The notes under the pieces are model-generated. The model was not told the DNA's origin, did no database searches, and was given only the letters and a program-made list of their open reading frames with translations. From Desulfosporosinus sp. OT (GTDB lineage Bacteria; Bacillota; Desulfitobacteriia; Desulfitobacteriales; Desulfitobacteriaceae), in the NCBI RefSeq assembly GCF_000224515.1, contig NZ_AGAF01000085.1, positions 1 to 64,000 of the forward strand: 64,000 bases of DNA, in the 5' to 3' direction. Positions 34,642-42,990 of this stretch are shown in pieces. The number at the start of each line of letters is the position of its first letter. Within the stretch, counting starts at the first letter, position 1. The translations under genes and the position numbers were made by a program.

Positions 34642-35310
34642 ATGGCCCAAAATAAGGAACTACTCTTTAAATCATTATCCGATGCCGTATTCGAAATGGA
34701 AGAAGAAAAAACTGTGACCCTCTCGAACACCATCATTGAAGAGAATATTGATGCTTATGAGGCAATAGAGAAAGGTCTATCTGACGGTATGAATAGGGCT
34801 GGGCAACTTTATGAGGAAGAAGAGTATTTTATACCCGAACTATTAACATGTGCGGACGCCATGTACGCTGGTCTAGATATTTTAAAGCAACACCTTAAAG
34901 TCAATAATGCAGGAATCAAAAATAAGATCGTTATCGGGGTTGTAGAAGGTGATACTCATGATATTGGGAAAAATCTAGTAAAGGTTATGCTCGAAACGTC
35001 AGGATTTGAGGTGATCGACCTTGGCAGAGATATCCCTCCAAGAGATTTCGTCGAGAAGGCAAAAGAAGTCAATGCGAAGATTATTGCCCTCTCAACCTTA
35101 ATGACCACGACAATGGAAGGCATGAAAGAAGTGTTAGCCATATTGAAGAAAGAAAACCTTCGCGATCAAATTAAAGTAATGGTTGGAGGCGGGCCAATTT
35201 CACAGGGCTTTGCTGAGAAGATTGGAGCAGATGGCTATGCAGTTAATGCTTCAGAAGCGGCCAAGTTAGCCATAAAATTAGTAATTGGAGGCATAGACCA
35301 TGAAAGATAA
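34642..35310 (+). CDS. Corrinoid (cobalamin-binding) methyltransferase carrier protein
   Basis: 222 residues from ATG 34642 behind GAAGGGAGAAG. The N-terminal helical cap domain (about 1-88) is followed by the B12-binding Rossmann domain with the base-off signature DTHDIGKN (His about residue 111), SLMTTTMEG (about 153) and GGGPIS (about 183). It carries a methyl group on cobalt between a substrate-specific methyltransferase and the MtaA-like protein encoded next. The stop overlaps the start of that gene by 11 bases, so they are coupled. Confidence 0.9.
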   Translation: MAQNKELLFKSLSDAVFEMEEEKTVTLSNTIIEENIDAYEAIEKGLSDGMNRAGQLYEEEEYFIPELLTCADAMYAGLDILKQHLKVNNAGIKNKIVIGVVEGDTHDIGKNLVKVMLETSGFEVIDLGRDIPPRDFVEKAKEVNAKIIALSTLMTTTMEGMKEVLAILKKENLRDQIKVMVGGGPISQGFAEKIGADGYAVNASEAAKLAIKLVIGGIDHER

Positions 35311-36373
35311 AATGACTTCTTTAGAAAGGATGACTGCTTATAACAAAGGTGAGTCAATAGATCGGTTACCTTGTAATCCCAATATTGCTAACGGAGCAGC
35401 TAGGGTGATTGGCTGTAAAATATCAGAGTTTAAAGGAAACGGAAAGTTAATTGCTAAAGCCCAGGTTGAAGCCTATCGGATGTTTGGTCATGACGGCGTC
35501 AGAATTTTCACCGACCTTTACGTACAAGCAGAGGCTATGGGAGCTAAGGTTTATTATCCCTTGGATGATACCGCTAATCTGGAAACACCAGCTATTAACG
35601 ATGTATCGGAAATCGAGAAACTGCAGCCCGCTAACCCCTATAAAGATGGGCATCTACCTGCGCATCTAGAAGCTGCGAAAATATTAATTGATCAGATCGG
35701 TCTGGAGGTTCCTTGCTCGGGCGGTATTGTAGGGCCCTTTACGAACGCCTTTTTCTTAATAGGAATTGAACGAATGACTAAGCTGATCTTAAAAAACCCC
35801 GAAGCGGTCCATAAATTATGTGAGTTATCTTTAGAAACCTGTAAAAGGTATGCAGAGGCTTTTATTAAGATCGGCTTAACCCCAACCATATCGGAACCAA
35901 TGTCCTCCACTACCATAGTTAGTCCTAAACAGTTCAAAGAATTTTCATTTCCCTATCTGAAAAGATTAATCGATTTCATCCTCTCTAAAGGGAAAACAGT
36001 TACTCTGCATATCTGTGGAAAGACTGAAAAAATTTGGGAAGATATGGTGGCGTCTGGAGCGAATTGCCTTAGTATTGACAATGTTGCAAGTTTATATAAC
36101 TGCAAAAATAAGGTTGGAGATAAAGTACGGATTATGGGCAATGTCGATCCCTCTAGTGTAATGTATGATGGTACGATTCAGGATGTCAGGCAGGCAACCA
36201 TTGAGTGTGTGAAACAAGCGTACGATAGTCCAAAGGGGTACATCATATGTTCTGGATGTAGTCTACCTATCAATACGCCCTTTGCCAATATCCAGGCAAT
36301 GATGGATACTGCCCGAGAAATCGGCTATCCTATCAAAATTGATGCTCTGCCCATCCAGTTTACGATGGACTAG
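35300..36373 (+). CDS. MtaA/UroD-family corrinoid methyltransferase
   Basis: 357 residues of the uroporphyrinogen decarboxylase superfamily. Zinc-ligand pattern of MtaA/MtbA methyltransferases: His-x-Cys in LHICGKTEK (about residue 237) and a distal Cys in CSGCSLP (about 315). It probably moves methyl groups between the corrinoid protein and a thiol or folate-like acceptor. No substrate-specific methyltransferase (MtaB/MtgB/MttB type) lies in this operon, so the methyl donor is unknown. Confidence 0.85.
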   Translation: MKDKMTSLERMTAYNKGESIDRLPCNPNIANGAARVIGCKISEFKGNGKLIAKAQVEAYRMFGHDGVRIFTDLYVQAEAMGAKVYYPLDDTANLETPAINDVSEIEKLQPANPYKDGHLPAHLEAAKILIDQIGLEVPCSGGIVGPFTNAFFLIGIERMTKLILKNPEAVHKLCELSLETCKRYAEAFIKIGLTPTISEPMSSTTIVSPKQFKEFSFPYLKRLIDFILSKGKTVTLHICGKTEKIWEDMVASGANCLSIDNVASLYNCKNKVGDKVRIMGNVDPSSVMYDGTIQDVRQATIECVKQAYDSPKGYIICSGCSLPINTPFANIQAMMDTAREIGYPIKIDALPIQFTMD

Positions 36374-36426
36374 ATTACGGTTACGTCTAAGAGGAGAACC
36401 CATTCCGTTTAACTACACTATAGTCC

Positions 36427-36467
36427 TGCCAGATCGTATTTATCATAGGATCTGGCCTTTTTTTGTC
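36427..36467 (+). terminator. Terminator of the corrinoid operon
   Basis: GCCAGATC and GATCTGGC around a 13-base loop, followed by seven T residues. Confidence 0.9.
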
Positions 36468-36630
36468 CATCATGGGCATGCTCCCAACCTAATCCAATCA
36501 TTAAGTGCCTTGAAAAATAGAGTAGCACGGATGTATAATTAATAAATAATATCCAATCATAACAAATATATTATGTTCTTGTCCATTCAACAAGGAATTC
36601 ATGTAGCCTAGACTTGAAGGGGGGACCTAA

Positions 36631-37116
36631 TTGAATCATCAATTATTGAAGAGTGCTCCACAAGAGATTCGGGATGAGTATTTAAGACAAGAGCTCGGAA
36701 TGGAAAAATGTGAGATATTAGACAAGTATCAACTAAGAAGTAACGCCGACATTTATTGGGAACGACATCATGAGCACCATCCCATTCAAAAATACTTTAG
36801 TCAGAAATTTGCTAAAAAAGCATCGCCGTTGGGAATGATCTTTTACATTTACAAGCTTTGCTACGCCAAAGTTAAATATTTTGATCAAAACTGGGACGAT
36901 TTCGCTCCATGTGTCTACAATTGGCAAAGTGGATTGTTTGAGGAAACGAGAATGTCGGATATGGAATTTATAAAACACTTGAGTACAGGCATAATTCTTG
37001 ATTTGAGAAATCTGGCCAAAATTAATAGATATGAAGATTTCTTGGCACTATGCAATTACCTTGAAGAACAAAAACGAAACACACTCGCTATACCAAAGAA
37101 ATTAACTGCAATTTAG
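36631..37116 (+). CDS. Hypothetical protein upstream of gltX
   Basis: 161 residues from TTG 36631 behind GAAGGGGGG. Soluble, helical, aromatic-rich (YIYKLCYAKVKYFDQNWDDF) with a HHEHHP stretch at about residue 50. Family not recognised. It ends 16 bases before gltX and probably shares its transcript. Confidence 0.65.
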   Translation: MNHQLLKSAPQEIRDEYLRQELGMEKCEILDKYQLRSNADIYWERHHEHHPIQKYFSQKFAKKASPLGMIFYIYKLCYAKVKYFDQNWDDFAPCVYNWQSGLFEETRMSDMEFIKHLSTGIILDLRNLAKINRYEDFLALCNYLEEQKRNTLAIPKKLTAI

Positions 37117-37132
37117 GTTGGGAGAGTAATTC

Positions 37133-38614
37133 ATGAAAAAGGTCAGAGTTAGATTTGCTCCGAGTCCTACGGGTTATTTGCACATTGGGGGAGCAAGGAC
37201 AGCATTGTTCAACTGGTTGTTTGCCAAAAGACACAACGGAAAATTAATTCTTCGTATTGAGGATACTGACACAGAACGACTTAAAGAAGATTCCGTAGGT
37301 CAAATTCTTAATAGCCTAAGATGGTTAGGGATAGACTGGGATGAGGGACCGGAAAAAGGCGGTGATTTCGGTCCCTATTTCCAATCTCAACGTCAAGAAC
37401 TTTACACCAAGGAAGCTCTAACGTTACTTCGAGAAAACAAGGCCTACCATTGTTTCTGTAGTGTAGAAGAAATTGAAGAGGAACGCCAAAAGCAACGGCA
37501 AGAGGGTACACCCTTTCGTTATCCGGGAAAATGCCGAAATTTATCTCCAGAGGAAATTCAAGATCGACTGAAGCAGGGACTCCCCTCGGTGATCCGGATT
37601 AAAGTACCGGACGCAGGCCAAGTTCTCGTCGAGGATATTATTAGAGGAACAGTAAGTTTTGAATCGGAGCAATTTGATGATTTTATTATCCTTAAATCGA
37701 ATGGAACGCCTACCTATAATTTCGCTTGTGTGGTTGATGACAATGCCATGCAAATTAGTCATGTTATTCGGGCTGAAGAGCATTTATCCAATACCCCCAA
37801 GCAGTGTCTTATTTATCGTGCCTTGGGACACGAGACACCCTTATTTGCTCACTTATCCATGATTTTAGCGCCAGACCGTAGTAAGTTAAGCAAAAGGCAC
37901 GGTGCAACTGCTGTTGGCGAATTCCAAGAGATGGGTTGTCTACCTGAAGCCTTAGTTAATTATTTGACCCTTCTTGGATGGTCTCCGACTGAGGAGCAAG
38001 GCGAGATTATTTCTCCGGCCCAAACCATTCCTTCCTTTTCGCTCGCAAAAGTTTCGAAAACTGCTGCTGTGTATGACGTGCAAAAGTTGATTTGGCTTAA
38101 CGGACAATATATGACCTCCTATGATTCAGTTAGCCTGACACTACAAGCGGTTCCTTTTTTCATTCAGGCGGGTTTAATCAGTCAGATAGAAGCGGAAGAA
38201 AAGCGAGAGTACATACGAGACGTCGTAAGTGTGGTCAAAGAAAGAGTAAGAACCTTGGGAGAACTGGCGGAAGCAAGTCGTTACTTTTTTCAAGATATTG
38301 TTAGCTATGATGACAAAGGAGAAGAAAAATACTTTATTAAACAAGAAGGCGTGGAAGCTTTGCTCTCTAAGGGTAGCGAATGTCTAAACACTCTAGATCG
38401 GTTTGATGTAGAAAGTATTGAAATCTCGTATCGTCAGTTAATGGATGAACTCAAGATTAAAGGCGGTATTATTATTCACCCGACAAGATTAGCTTTAACC
38501 GGTCGGACCGTTAGTCCTGGTCTATTTGAGGTCATGGCTTTATTAGGGAAAAGGAAGTGCTTAGAACGCTTAGATAAAGCCATTAAATTTATTAAGAAAA
38601 AAAATTACAAATGA
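37133..38614 (+). CDS. gltX: Glutamyl-tRNA synthetase
   Basis: 493 residues, normal length. Class I motifs: HIGH-type PTGYLHIGGARTALFNW (about residue 12) and KMSKS-type KLSKRHGA (about 252). The zinc-binding region (CFCSVEEIEEER... GKCR) is present. It charges tRNA-Glu and, in organisms without GlnRS, also tRNA-Gln for later amidation by GatCAB. The two tRNAs it would serve, Gln and Glu, lie directly downstream. Confidence 0.95.
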   Translation: MKKVRVRFAPSPTGYLHIGGARTALFNWLFAKRHNGKLILRIEDTDTERLKEDSVGQILNSLRWLGIDWDEGPEKGGDFGPYFQSQRQELYTKEALTLLRENKAYHCFCSVEEIEEERQKQRQEGTPFRYPGKCRNLSPEEIQDRLKQGLPSVIRIKVPDAGQVLVEDIIRGTVSFESEQFDDFIILKSNGTPTYNFACVVDDNAMQISHVIRAEEHLSNTPKQCLIYRALGHETPLFAHLSMILAPDRSKLSKRHGATAVGEFQEMGCLPEALVNYLTLLGWSPTEEQGEIISPAQTIPSFSLAKVSKTAAVYDVQKLIWLNGQYMTSYDSVSLTLQAVPFFIQAGLISQIEAEEKREYIRDVVSVVKERVRTLGELAEASRYFFQDIVSYDDKGEEKYFIKQEGVEALLSKGSECLNTLDRFDVESIEISYRQLMDELKIKGGIIIHPTRLALTGRTVSPGLFEVMALLGKRKCLERLDKAIKFIKKKNYK

Positions 38615-38719
38615 CTAGCATATGAGTTATAAATAGACTATAATAATCAACATAAGTTAATACGAATGTTTCTATATATTGTTTCAGTGATGATTGCCAG
38701 TTAAAAAGGCAGCCAGTGT

Positions 38720-38793
38720 TCCGGGATGGTGTAGTGGTAGCACATGTGTTTCTGGAGCATGTAGCCTGGGTTCGAATCCTAGTCCCGGAGCCA
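38720..38793 (+). tRNA. tRNA-Gln (anticodon CTG)
   Basis: 74 bases with encoded CCA. Acceptor TCCGGGA/TCCCGGA, D arm GTGT...GCAC, T arm CTGGG TTCGAAT CCTAG. The anticodon loop is TTCTGGA, so the anticodon is CTG. The anticodon stem TGTGT/GCATG has three G-T pairs, which is unusual. Confidence 0.88.
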
Positions 38794-38801
38794 ATTAACA
38801 C

Positions 38802-38876
38802 GGCCCCATGGTCAAGCGGCTAAGACGTCGCCTTCTCAAGGCGAACTCAGGGGTTCGATTCCCCTTGGGGCTACCA
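38802..38876 (+). tRNA. tRNA-Glu (anticodon CTC)
   Basis: 75 bases with encoded CCA. Acceptor GGCCCCA/TGGGGCT, anticodon stem TCGCC/GGCGA with loop TTCTCAA, T loop TTCGATT. Anticodon CTC reads GAG. Confidence 0.92.
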
Positions 38877-38981
38877 AATGTTTCTTCTCCTAACGACCAA
38901 AGTGTATGTCAGCAGCTATTCTTAACATTGTTACTGACCTCGAGAACCGATAGGAATTTTTTGCTTCCGAGTGTTCTTATT

Positions 38982-39057
38982 GCGCCACTAGCTCAGCTGG
39001 TAGAGCATCCGACTCTTAATCGGCAGGTCCCTGGTTCGATCCCTGGGTGGCGCACCA
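38982..39057 (+). tRNA. tRNA-Lys (anticodon CTT)
   Basis: 76 bases with encoded CCA. Acceptor GCGCCAC/GTGGCGC, D arm GCTC...GAGC, loop CTCTTAA with anticodon CTT, T loop TTCGATC. Confidence 0.93.
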
Positions 39058-39070
39058 AAAATATAAAAAT

Positions 39071-39110
39071 ATTACCCCGTATTACTCAAGTAGGAGTGAT
39101 ACGGGGTAAT
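39071..39110 (+). terminator. Terminator after the tRNA cluster
   Basis: ATTACCCCGTAT pairs perfectly with ATACGGGGTAAT, followed by TTGC. Confidence 0.8.
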
Positions 39111-39133
39111 TTGCATATAGGATTAGTTTGAGC

Positions 39134-39245
39134 ATTTATAATAAACAACCAAACTCAAATTCGGAGTTTATTATGTTAGCCTCTCTTTCTGATAAAATCA
39201 GAGGGAAAGAGAGGCCAAGAAAGAAAAAACTACTTATTATGAACT
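39134..39245 (+). repeat. Left-end scrap of a dispersed IS
   Basis: CAAATTCGGAGTTTATTAT, a hairpin CCTCTCTTTC...GGGAAAGAGAGG and AACTACTT match the left regions of the copies at 45875 and 52012. No transposase coding follows here. Confidence 0.65.
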
Positions 39246-39298
39246 TTTCACCGTCGTTTATACTCTTACTTTAGAACAGACTGGAGTGAGGTGACAAA

Positions 39299-39826
39299 GT
39301 GGATCTGGAAGAACTGGTAAAACGGGCAAAAGCAGGCGACCAAGAGGCTTTGGTTCGACTGGTGATGGCGAAAAAAGAAGAATTCTACAGGCTGGCTTAT
39401 GTTTATCTGGGGAACAATGAGGACGTGCTGGACGCAATGGAAGATATGATTGTGCTTCTCTTTGAGAACATTAGGCGTCTTAAAAACGGAGCCTCCTTTT
39501 ACAGTTGGAGCAAGACCATATTGGTTAACTGCTGCCACAGCACCTTACGCAAGCAGAAAAAAGTTATTGCTATGGAAGAGGTTCCGGAAGGAAGTTATCA
39601 GGATGTGTTTGCCGAAAAGGAGGAACAAATCGCGCTGAAGAAGCATTGGGCTAAATTAAGCGAAAGGCAGCGGGAGGTACTTAAACTGCGCTTTTATTTG
39701 GACCTGGATTACGAATCCATTGCCCAGATCCTGAATATCCCTTTGGGAACGGTAAAATCACGGATTCATAACGGACTCAGACTCTTGAAGCAAAGTATTG
39801 GAGGTGAGTGGGTTGAACAAATTTGA
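39299..39826 (+). CDS. ECF-type RNA polymerase sigma factor
   Basis: 175 residues from GTG 39299 behind GGAGTGAGGTG. Region 2 (about 10-80, VYLGNNEDVLDAMEDMIVLLFENI) and region 4 with the helix-turn-helix LDYESIAQILNIPLGTVKSR (about 137-156) are clear. The gene overlaps the anti-sigma gene by 14 bases. Sigma-V/W-like factors of this type control cell-envelope responses; the regulon is unknown. The promoter is not obvious, as the IS scrap lies immediately upstream. Confidence 0.9.
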   Translation: MDLEELVKRAKAGDQEALVRLVMAKKEEFYRLAYVYLGNNEDVLDAMEDMIVLLFENIRRLKNGASFYSWSKTILVNCCHSTLRKQKKVIAMEEVPEGSYQDVFAEKEEQIALKKHWAKLSERQREVLKLRFYLDLDYESIAQILNIPLGTVKSRIHNGLRLLKQSIGGEWVEQI

Positions 39827-41141
39827 GAATATTTTTGAAGAAGGAAAAGCAGAAATTGATCGTTTGTCTGCTCCCGATGATTTAGAAAAAAGGCTGCGAA
39901 GTGCTCTGGCTAACCGAAGGGTTCCCCGGCGCCCGCTGCAGCAATGGAAATTGAGAACTGCTGTGGCTTTAATAGCTTTTTCCCTGATTGCCTATAATTA
40001 TGACGCCTTGGCCTATTACGGAAAACAATTTTTGGGATATGACCAGATTATGAACGGGACTTTGAAGCAACTGAATGAATTAGGGAAGGGTCAACTCATC
40101 AGTAAGAGTTATACCTTTAAGAATGGTTTTATCCTGACTTTGGATGGTGTAATGCTGGACAGCAATCAACTTCTGCTCTTTAGCACCCTGAAAGATCCGG
40201 CAGGAAAAGTGGATCAGGGGGATATGATGCCGAGGATGACCATCAAAGGTTTGATTGGAGAGTACATGGAGAATAACAGTACCGGACAAATCGGTGCGGA
40301 TAAGACTGAAATTAAATCCGTAACAAGTTTTGCCCCCCCAAAGTTCTTCGAAAAAAAACTGACATTAACGGTAAGCATGATCGAGAAGGGGACGATGGAT
40401 AACGGCAATATTCCTTTTACGCTCGATCGAAACACGGCCATGGGTTATACCCTGAAAAAGGACATTAATCAAACGTTTGATGTGGACGGAAGTAAAATTC
40501 ATATTAATTCCATTCTCTCTTCACCCACGAAAACCGTTATTGACGGGTCAGTGATGAATATTTTAGAGCTTGCGGAAGCAAAGTTAAGCGGGGAAGAGCG
40601 ACTTGCGCACATCTCTCTGGATTCTTTTGATTTGCGACTCTATGCTAACGACAAGGAACTCACCAAACAAGGAGGAGGAATGGGCACAAGCCTTCAAGGG
40701 ATAATCTTTAACGAAGATTATGATGCCCTGCCTACGGATCTTCAGAAGCTGGAGATCAAGCTTGTCAGCCTGGGTACGGATCACCAGGTGAACCAGAGTT
40801 ATACCCTTAAGCCTGGTTCGGATAATCCTGCTCTCAGCATTCTTGGGCAAACCATCGAAATCAAGAAAGTCTATCCCTCCGAGGGTGATACCTGTATCAC
40901 CCTGAGCAGTGAGGATGGAGTGGTGCTAACAAAAGTCTACCTGCTTATAGATGGCAGGAGGGTGAGCCTGAATAATACTCAGGATGATCATTATGACAAA
41001 ATTGCAGAGGGAAAATCAGGCAAGATTATTCATACGCGAACCCTGCATTTTCCGGGAACAGGGCAAACCCTTGAGCTTGATGTCCAGCGTATGACTTATG
41101 TCAAGACGTATAATGAGGTCGTCAATATTCCGGTAAAGTAG
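39813..41141 (+). CDS. DUF4179-type anti-sigma factor
   Basis: 442 residues from TTG 39813 behind GGAGGTGAG; earlier TTG/GTG codons lie inside that site. A short cytoplasmic N-terminus (about 1-48), one membrane segment (RTAVALIAFSLIAYNY, about 49-65), then a large extracellular part with DUF4179 (about 65-150) and a DUF5643-like C-terminal domain. Overlap with the sigma gene and topology point to a membrane anti-sigma that holds the ECF factor inactive. Confidence 0.87.
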   Translation: MNKFENIFEEGKAEIDRLSAPDDLEKRLRSALANRRVPRRPLQQWKLRTAVALIAFSLIAYNYDALAYYGKQFLGYDQIMNGTLKQLNELGKGQLISKSYTFKNGFILTLDGVMLDSNQLLLFSTLKDPAGKVDQGDMMPRMTIKGLIGEYMENNSTGQIGADKTEIKSVTSFAPPKFFEKKLTLTVSMIEKGTMDNGNIPFTLDRNTAMGYTLKKDINQTFDVDGSKIHINSILSSPTKTVIDGSVMNILELAEAKLSGEERLAHISLDSFDLRLYANDKELTKQGGGMGTSLQGIIFNEDYDALPTDLQKLEIKLVSLGTDHQVNQSYTLKPGSDNPALSILGQTIEIKKVYPSEGDTCITLSSEDGVVLTKVYLLIDGRRVSLNNTQDDHYDKIAEGKSGKIIHTRTLHFPGTGQTLELDVQRMTYVKTYNEVVNIPVK

Positions 41142-41170
41142 AATTCTGGTAAGCATCTGACTACAAGAGT

Positions 41171-41209
41171 TTTTGCAATAACACTTTGTCGAGCAGTGTT
41201 ATTGCAAAA
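41171..41209. terminator. Bidirectional terminator
   Basis: TTTTGCAATAACACT pairs with AGTGTTATTGCAAAA between convergent genes. Confidence 0.85.
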
Positions 41210-41230
41210 TTCGGTGATGTGTAACAGATC

Positions 41231-41905
41231 TCATTCCTGAGAGACATGCTTAAAGCAGGTAACAGCTTTCACGGAACATTCTAGGACATAAGACTCAATA
41301 TCGTTTAAGTGCTGATATATCACCTGTTCCTCCACCCCTAACGGCGCATATACCGTATAAATCACACGGCTTGTTTGCTCCGTTATGGCAGTTCGCAGAT
41401 CGGGGCCACGAAGGATGCTGGAGATAATACCCTCCTGATCAGAAATCATGATGTCGCCGTCTATAGTTGTTACATCCCTGCCATTTAGAGAAGCATAGCT
41501 TTCCTGTCCGGTCGAAACAATGAATCTCAGAGGGGACTTTATTTGATCAAGGTCGTGTCCGGCTGTCAGGAGCATATTTTTAAGCTCCGCCAAGAACATC
41601 GCTTCGACCAAAGGCAAACCATCCGGAATCGCTTTCCCCTTGATGACCGACTCCAACTGCGGCAGCACATGATAGGTGTGGCCGAACTTTTTATAGTATA
41701 AAACATAAGTATCTATAGGATGCAGCGCCTTCAACTCACCCCGTGTTGCATGACCGTATTTTTCTCTGAGCGAATGTTCAAGATCGTGTTTTATTGCAGC
41801 CAGTCTGTTACCGCAGGCCGTATTTTGTACACCCTCCATAATCAAGATACCCAGAGAGCAATCCTTTGCGTTAACTCCTAATTCGTTCTGTATCATAGAC
41901 ATCAT
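41231..41905 (-). CDS. B3/4 (PheRS-type tRNA-editing) domain protein
   Basis: 224 residues from ATG 41905 behind GGAGAGGAG. The B3/B4 fold resembles the editing domain of phenylalanyl-tRNA synthetase beta; stand-alone members may hydrolyse misacylated tRNA or bind related ligands. The family part includes LREKYGHATRGELKALHPIDTY split near residues 50-75 and YASLNGRDVTTIDGDI. The start overlaps the end of the transporter gene by four bases, so the pair is coupled. The longer frame upstream lies inside that gene and is not used. Confidence 0.8.
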   Translation of the reverse strand: MMSMIQNELGVNAKDCSLGILIMEGVQNTACGNRLAAIKHDLEHSLREKYGHATRGELKALHPIDTYVLYYKKFGHTYHVLPQLESVIKGKAIPDGLPLVEAMFLAELKNMLLTAGHDLDQIKSPLRFIVSTGQESYASLNGRDVTTIDGDIMISDQEGIISSILRGPDLRTAITEQTSRVIYTVYAPLGVEEQVIYQHLNDIESYVLECSVKAVTCFKHVSQE

Positions 41906-42867
41906 TTCGCCATCTCCTCTCCATTTTTCAATTCCTGCGCTTTTGTCATTCTGATAGAAATGTCGCCGGTACCGATCAGAACCATGCCGAATATTACAAG
42001 AATTCCGCCCAACCATTGCTGCCACCCGGGGTGTTCACCCAATATGATTACCGACAAAAGCATGGATGTAAAAGGCATCATACCCGAGAAAGCTGCGGCG
42101 GTAAAGGCTCCGCAGCGCTTGATTCCAGCGTACCAGAAAACAAAAGCCAGTGCAGTCACAAATAAGCCATACCACAAAAGCGCCAGCCATTCCAGAAGCC
42201 CAATTTCGCAAAGTCTCTGAACGGGTTCTTCAAAAAACGCCGGGATCAGGCAGAGTACGAATGCGATTGTCGATACCAGCGCAGTCTGATCCAGCGGATT
42301 GATCGGTTCCTTTTGACTGTATGCGGTCTTGACGACTAAAACGCGCGAAGAAATATTGAAAGCGGATTCGCTTGCCGCCGCGCAGAGCACCAGCATATTC
42401 CCACCAAAATGCTTCAAAGAAAAACCGTTTCCAGCACTCAACAGCCCCTGTATCATCAGAATGCCACCCACCGTGCCGATGATCCCCACGAGCTTTTTTC
42501 CGTTTACCGGTTCCTTCAATAATGCCATCGCAAGAAGCGCCGTCACTGCGGGCGTGGCTCCTGTCAAAACACCTGCTTCCACGGAACTGGTAAAATGCAG
42601 GCCGTATAGCAGAAACATGCGAAACAAAAAAATACCGAATATGGCCTGAAACAAAATTAAGACATAGTCTTTTGCGGATATCTCGCGCAAGTTCTCCATC
42701 AACTTTTTCCCACAGACAGGCAACAATAAAAGAAGCGCAAAGAAAAGGCTTACAGATGCAATTGTAAATGTTCCGAGCTTTTCGGAAACAAATCTTGCGG
42801 ATATAACGCTTGTTCCCGCCAACAAAAATGCAAAGAATAAACAAACCGGCCCTTTCCATTTCTTCAA
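41902..42867 (-). CDS. EamA/DMT-family transporter
   Basis: 321 residues with about ten hydrophobic segments in two EamA repeats (residues about 5-140 and 155-300). The internal repeat boundary and the last helix (WLGGILVIFGMVLIGTG) fit metabolite exporters of the RhaT/EamA type. It is divergent from a MocR regulator, a frequent pairing in which the regulator controls the transporter. The substrate may be an amino acid or amine; unknown. Confidence 0.88.
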   Translation of the reverse strand: MKKWKGPVCLFFAFLLAGTSVISARFVSEKLGTFTIASVSLFFALLLLLPVCGKKLMENLREISAKDYVLILFQAIFGIFLFRMFLLYGLHFTSSVEAGVLTGATPAVTALLAMALLKEPVNGKKLVGIIGTVGGILMIQGLLSAGNGFSLKHFGGNMLVLCAAASESAFNISSRVLVVKTAYSQKEPINPLDQTALVSTIAFVLCLIPAFFEEPVQRLCEIGLLEWLALLWYGLFVTALAFVFWYAGIKRCGAFTAAAFSGMMPFTSMLLSVIILGEHPGWQQWLGGILVIFGMVLIGTGDISIRMTKAQELKNGEEMAK

Positions 42868-42911
42868 ACTTAAATCTTCCCTTCATAATGCCTTGCTTTG
42901 TCTTGGATGAA

Positions 42912-42980
42912 TGGTATAATTTTACCAAGCAGACTGGTATAGATAAAGCGCCAGTTCAATACAGATCACATTAGACCAGT
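42912..42980. promoter_or_regulatory. Divergent promoter/operator between transporter and MocR gene
   Basis: TGGTATAATTTTACCA is a dyad at 42912-42927 containing TATAAT. CTGGTAT (42934) and CCAG (42950) form another dyad, and CCAGTT is repeated at 42951 and 42975. Direct and inverted repeats of this sort are typical MocR/GntR operators. Confidence 0.55.
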
Positions 42981-42990
42981 TGGAGGCAGT

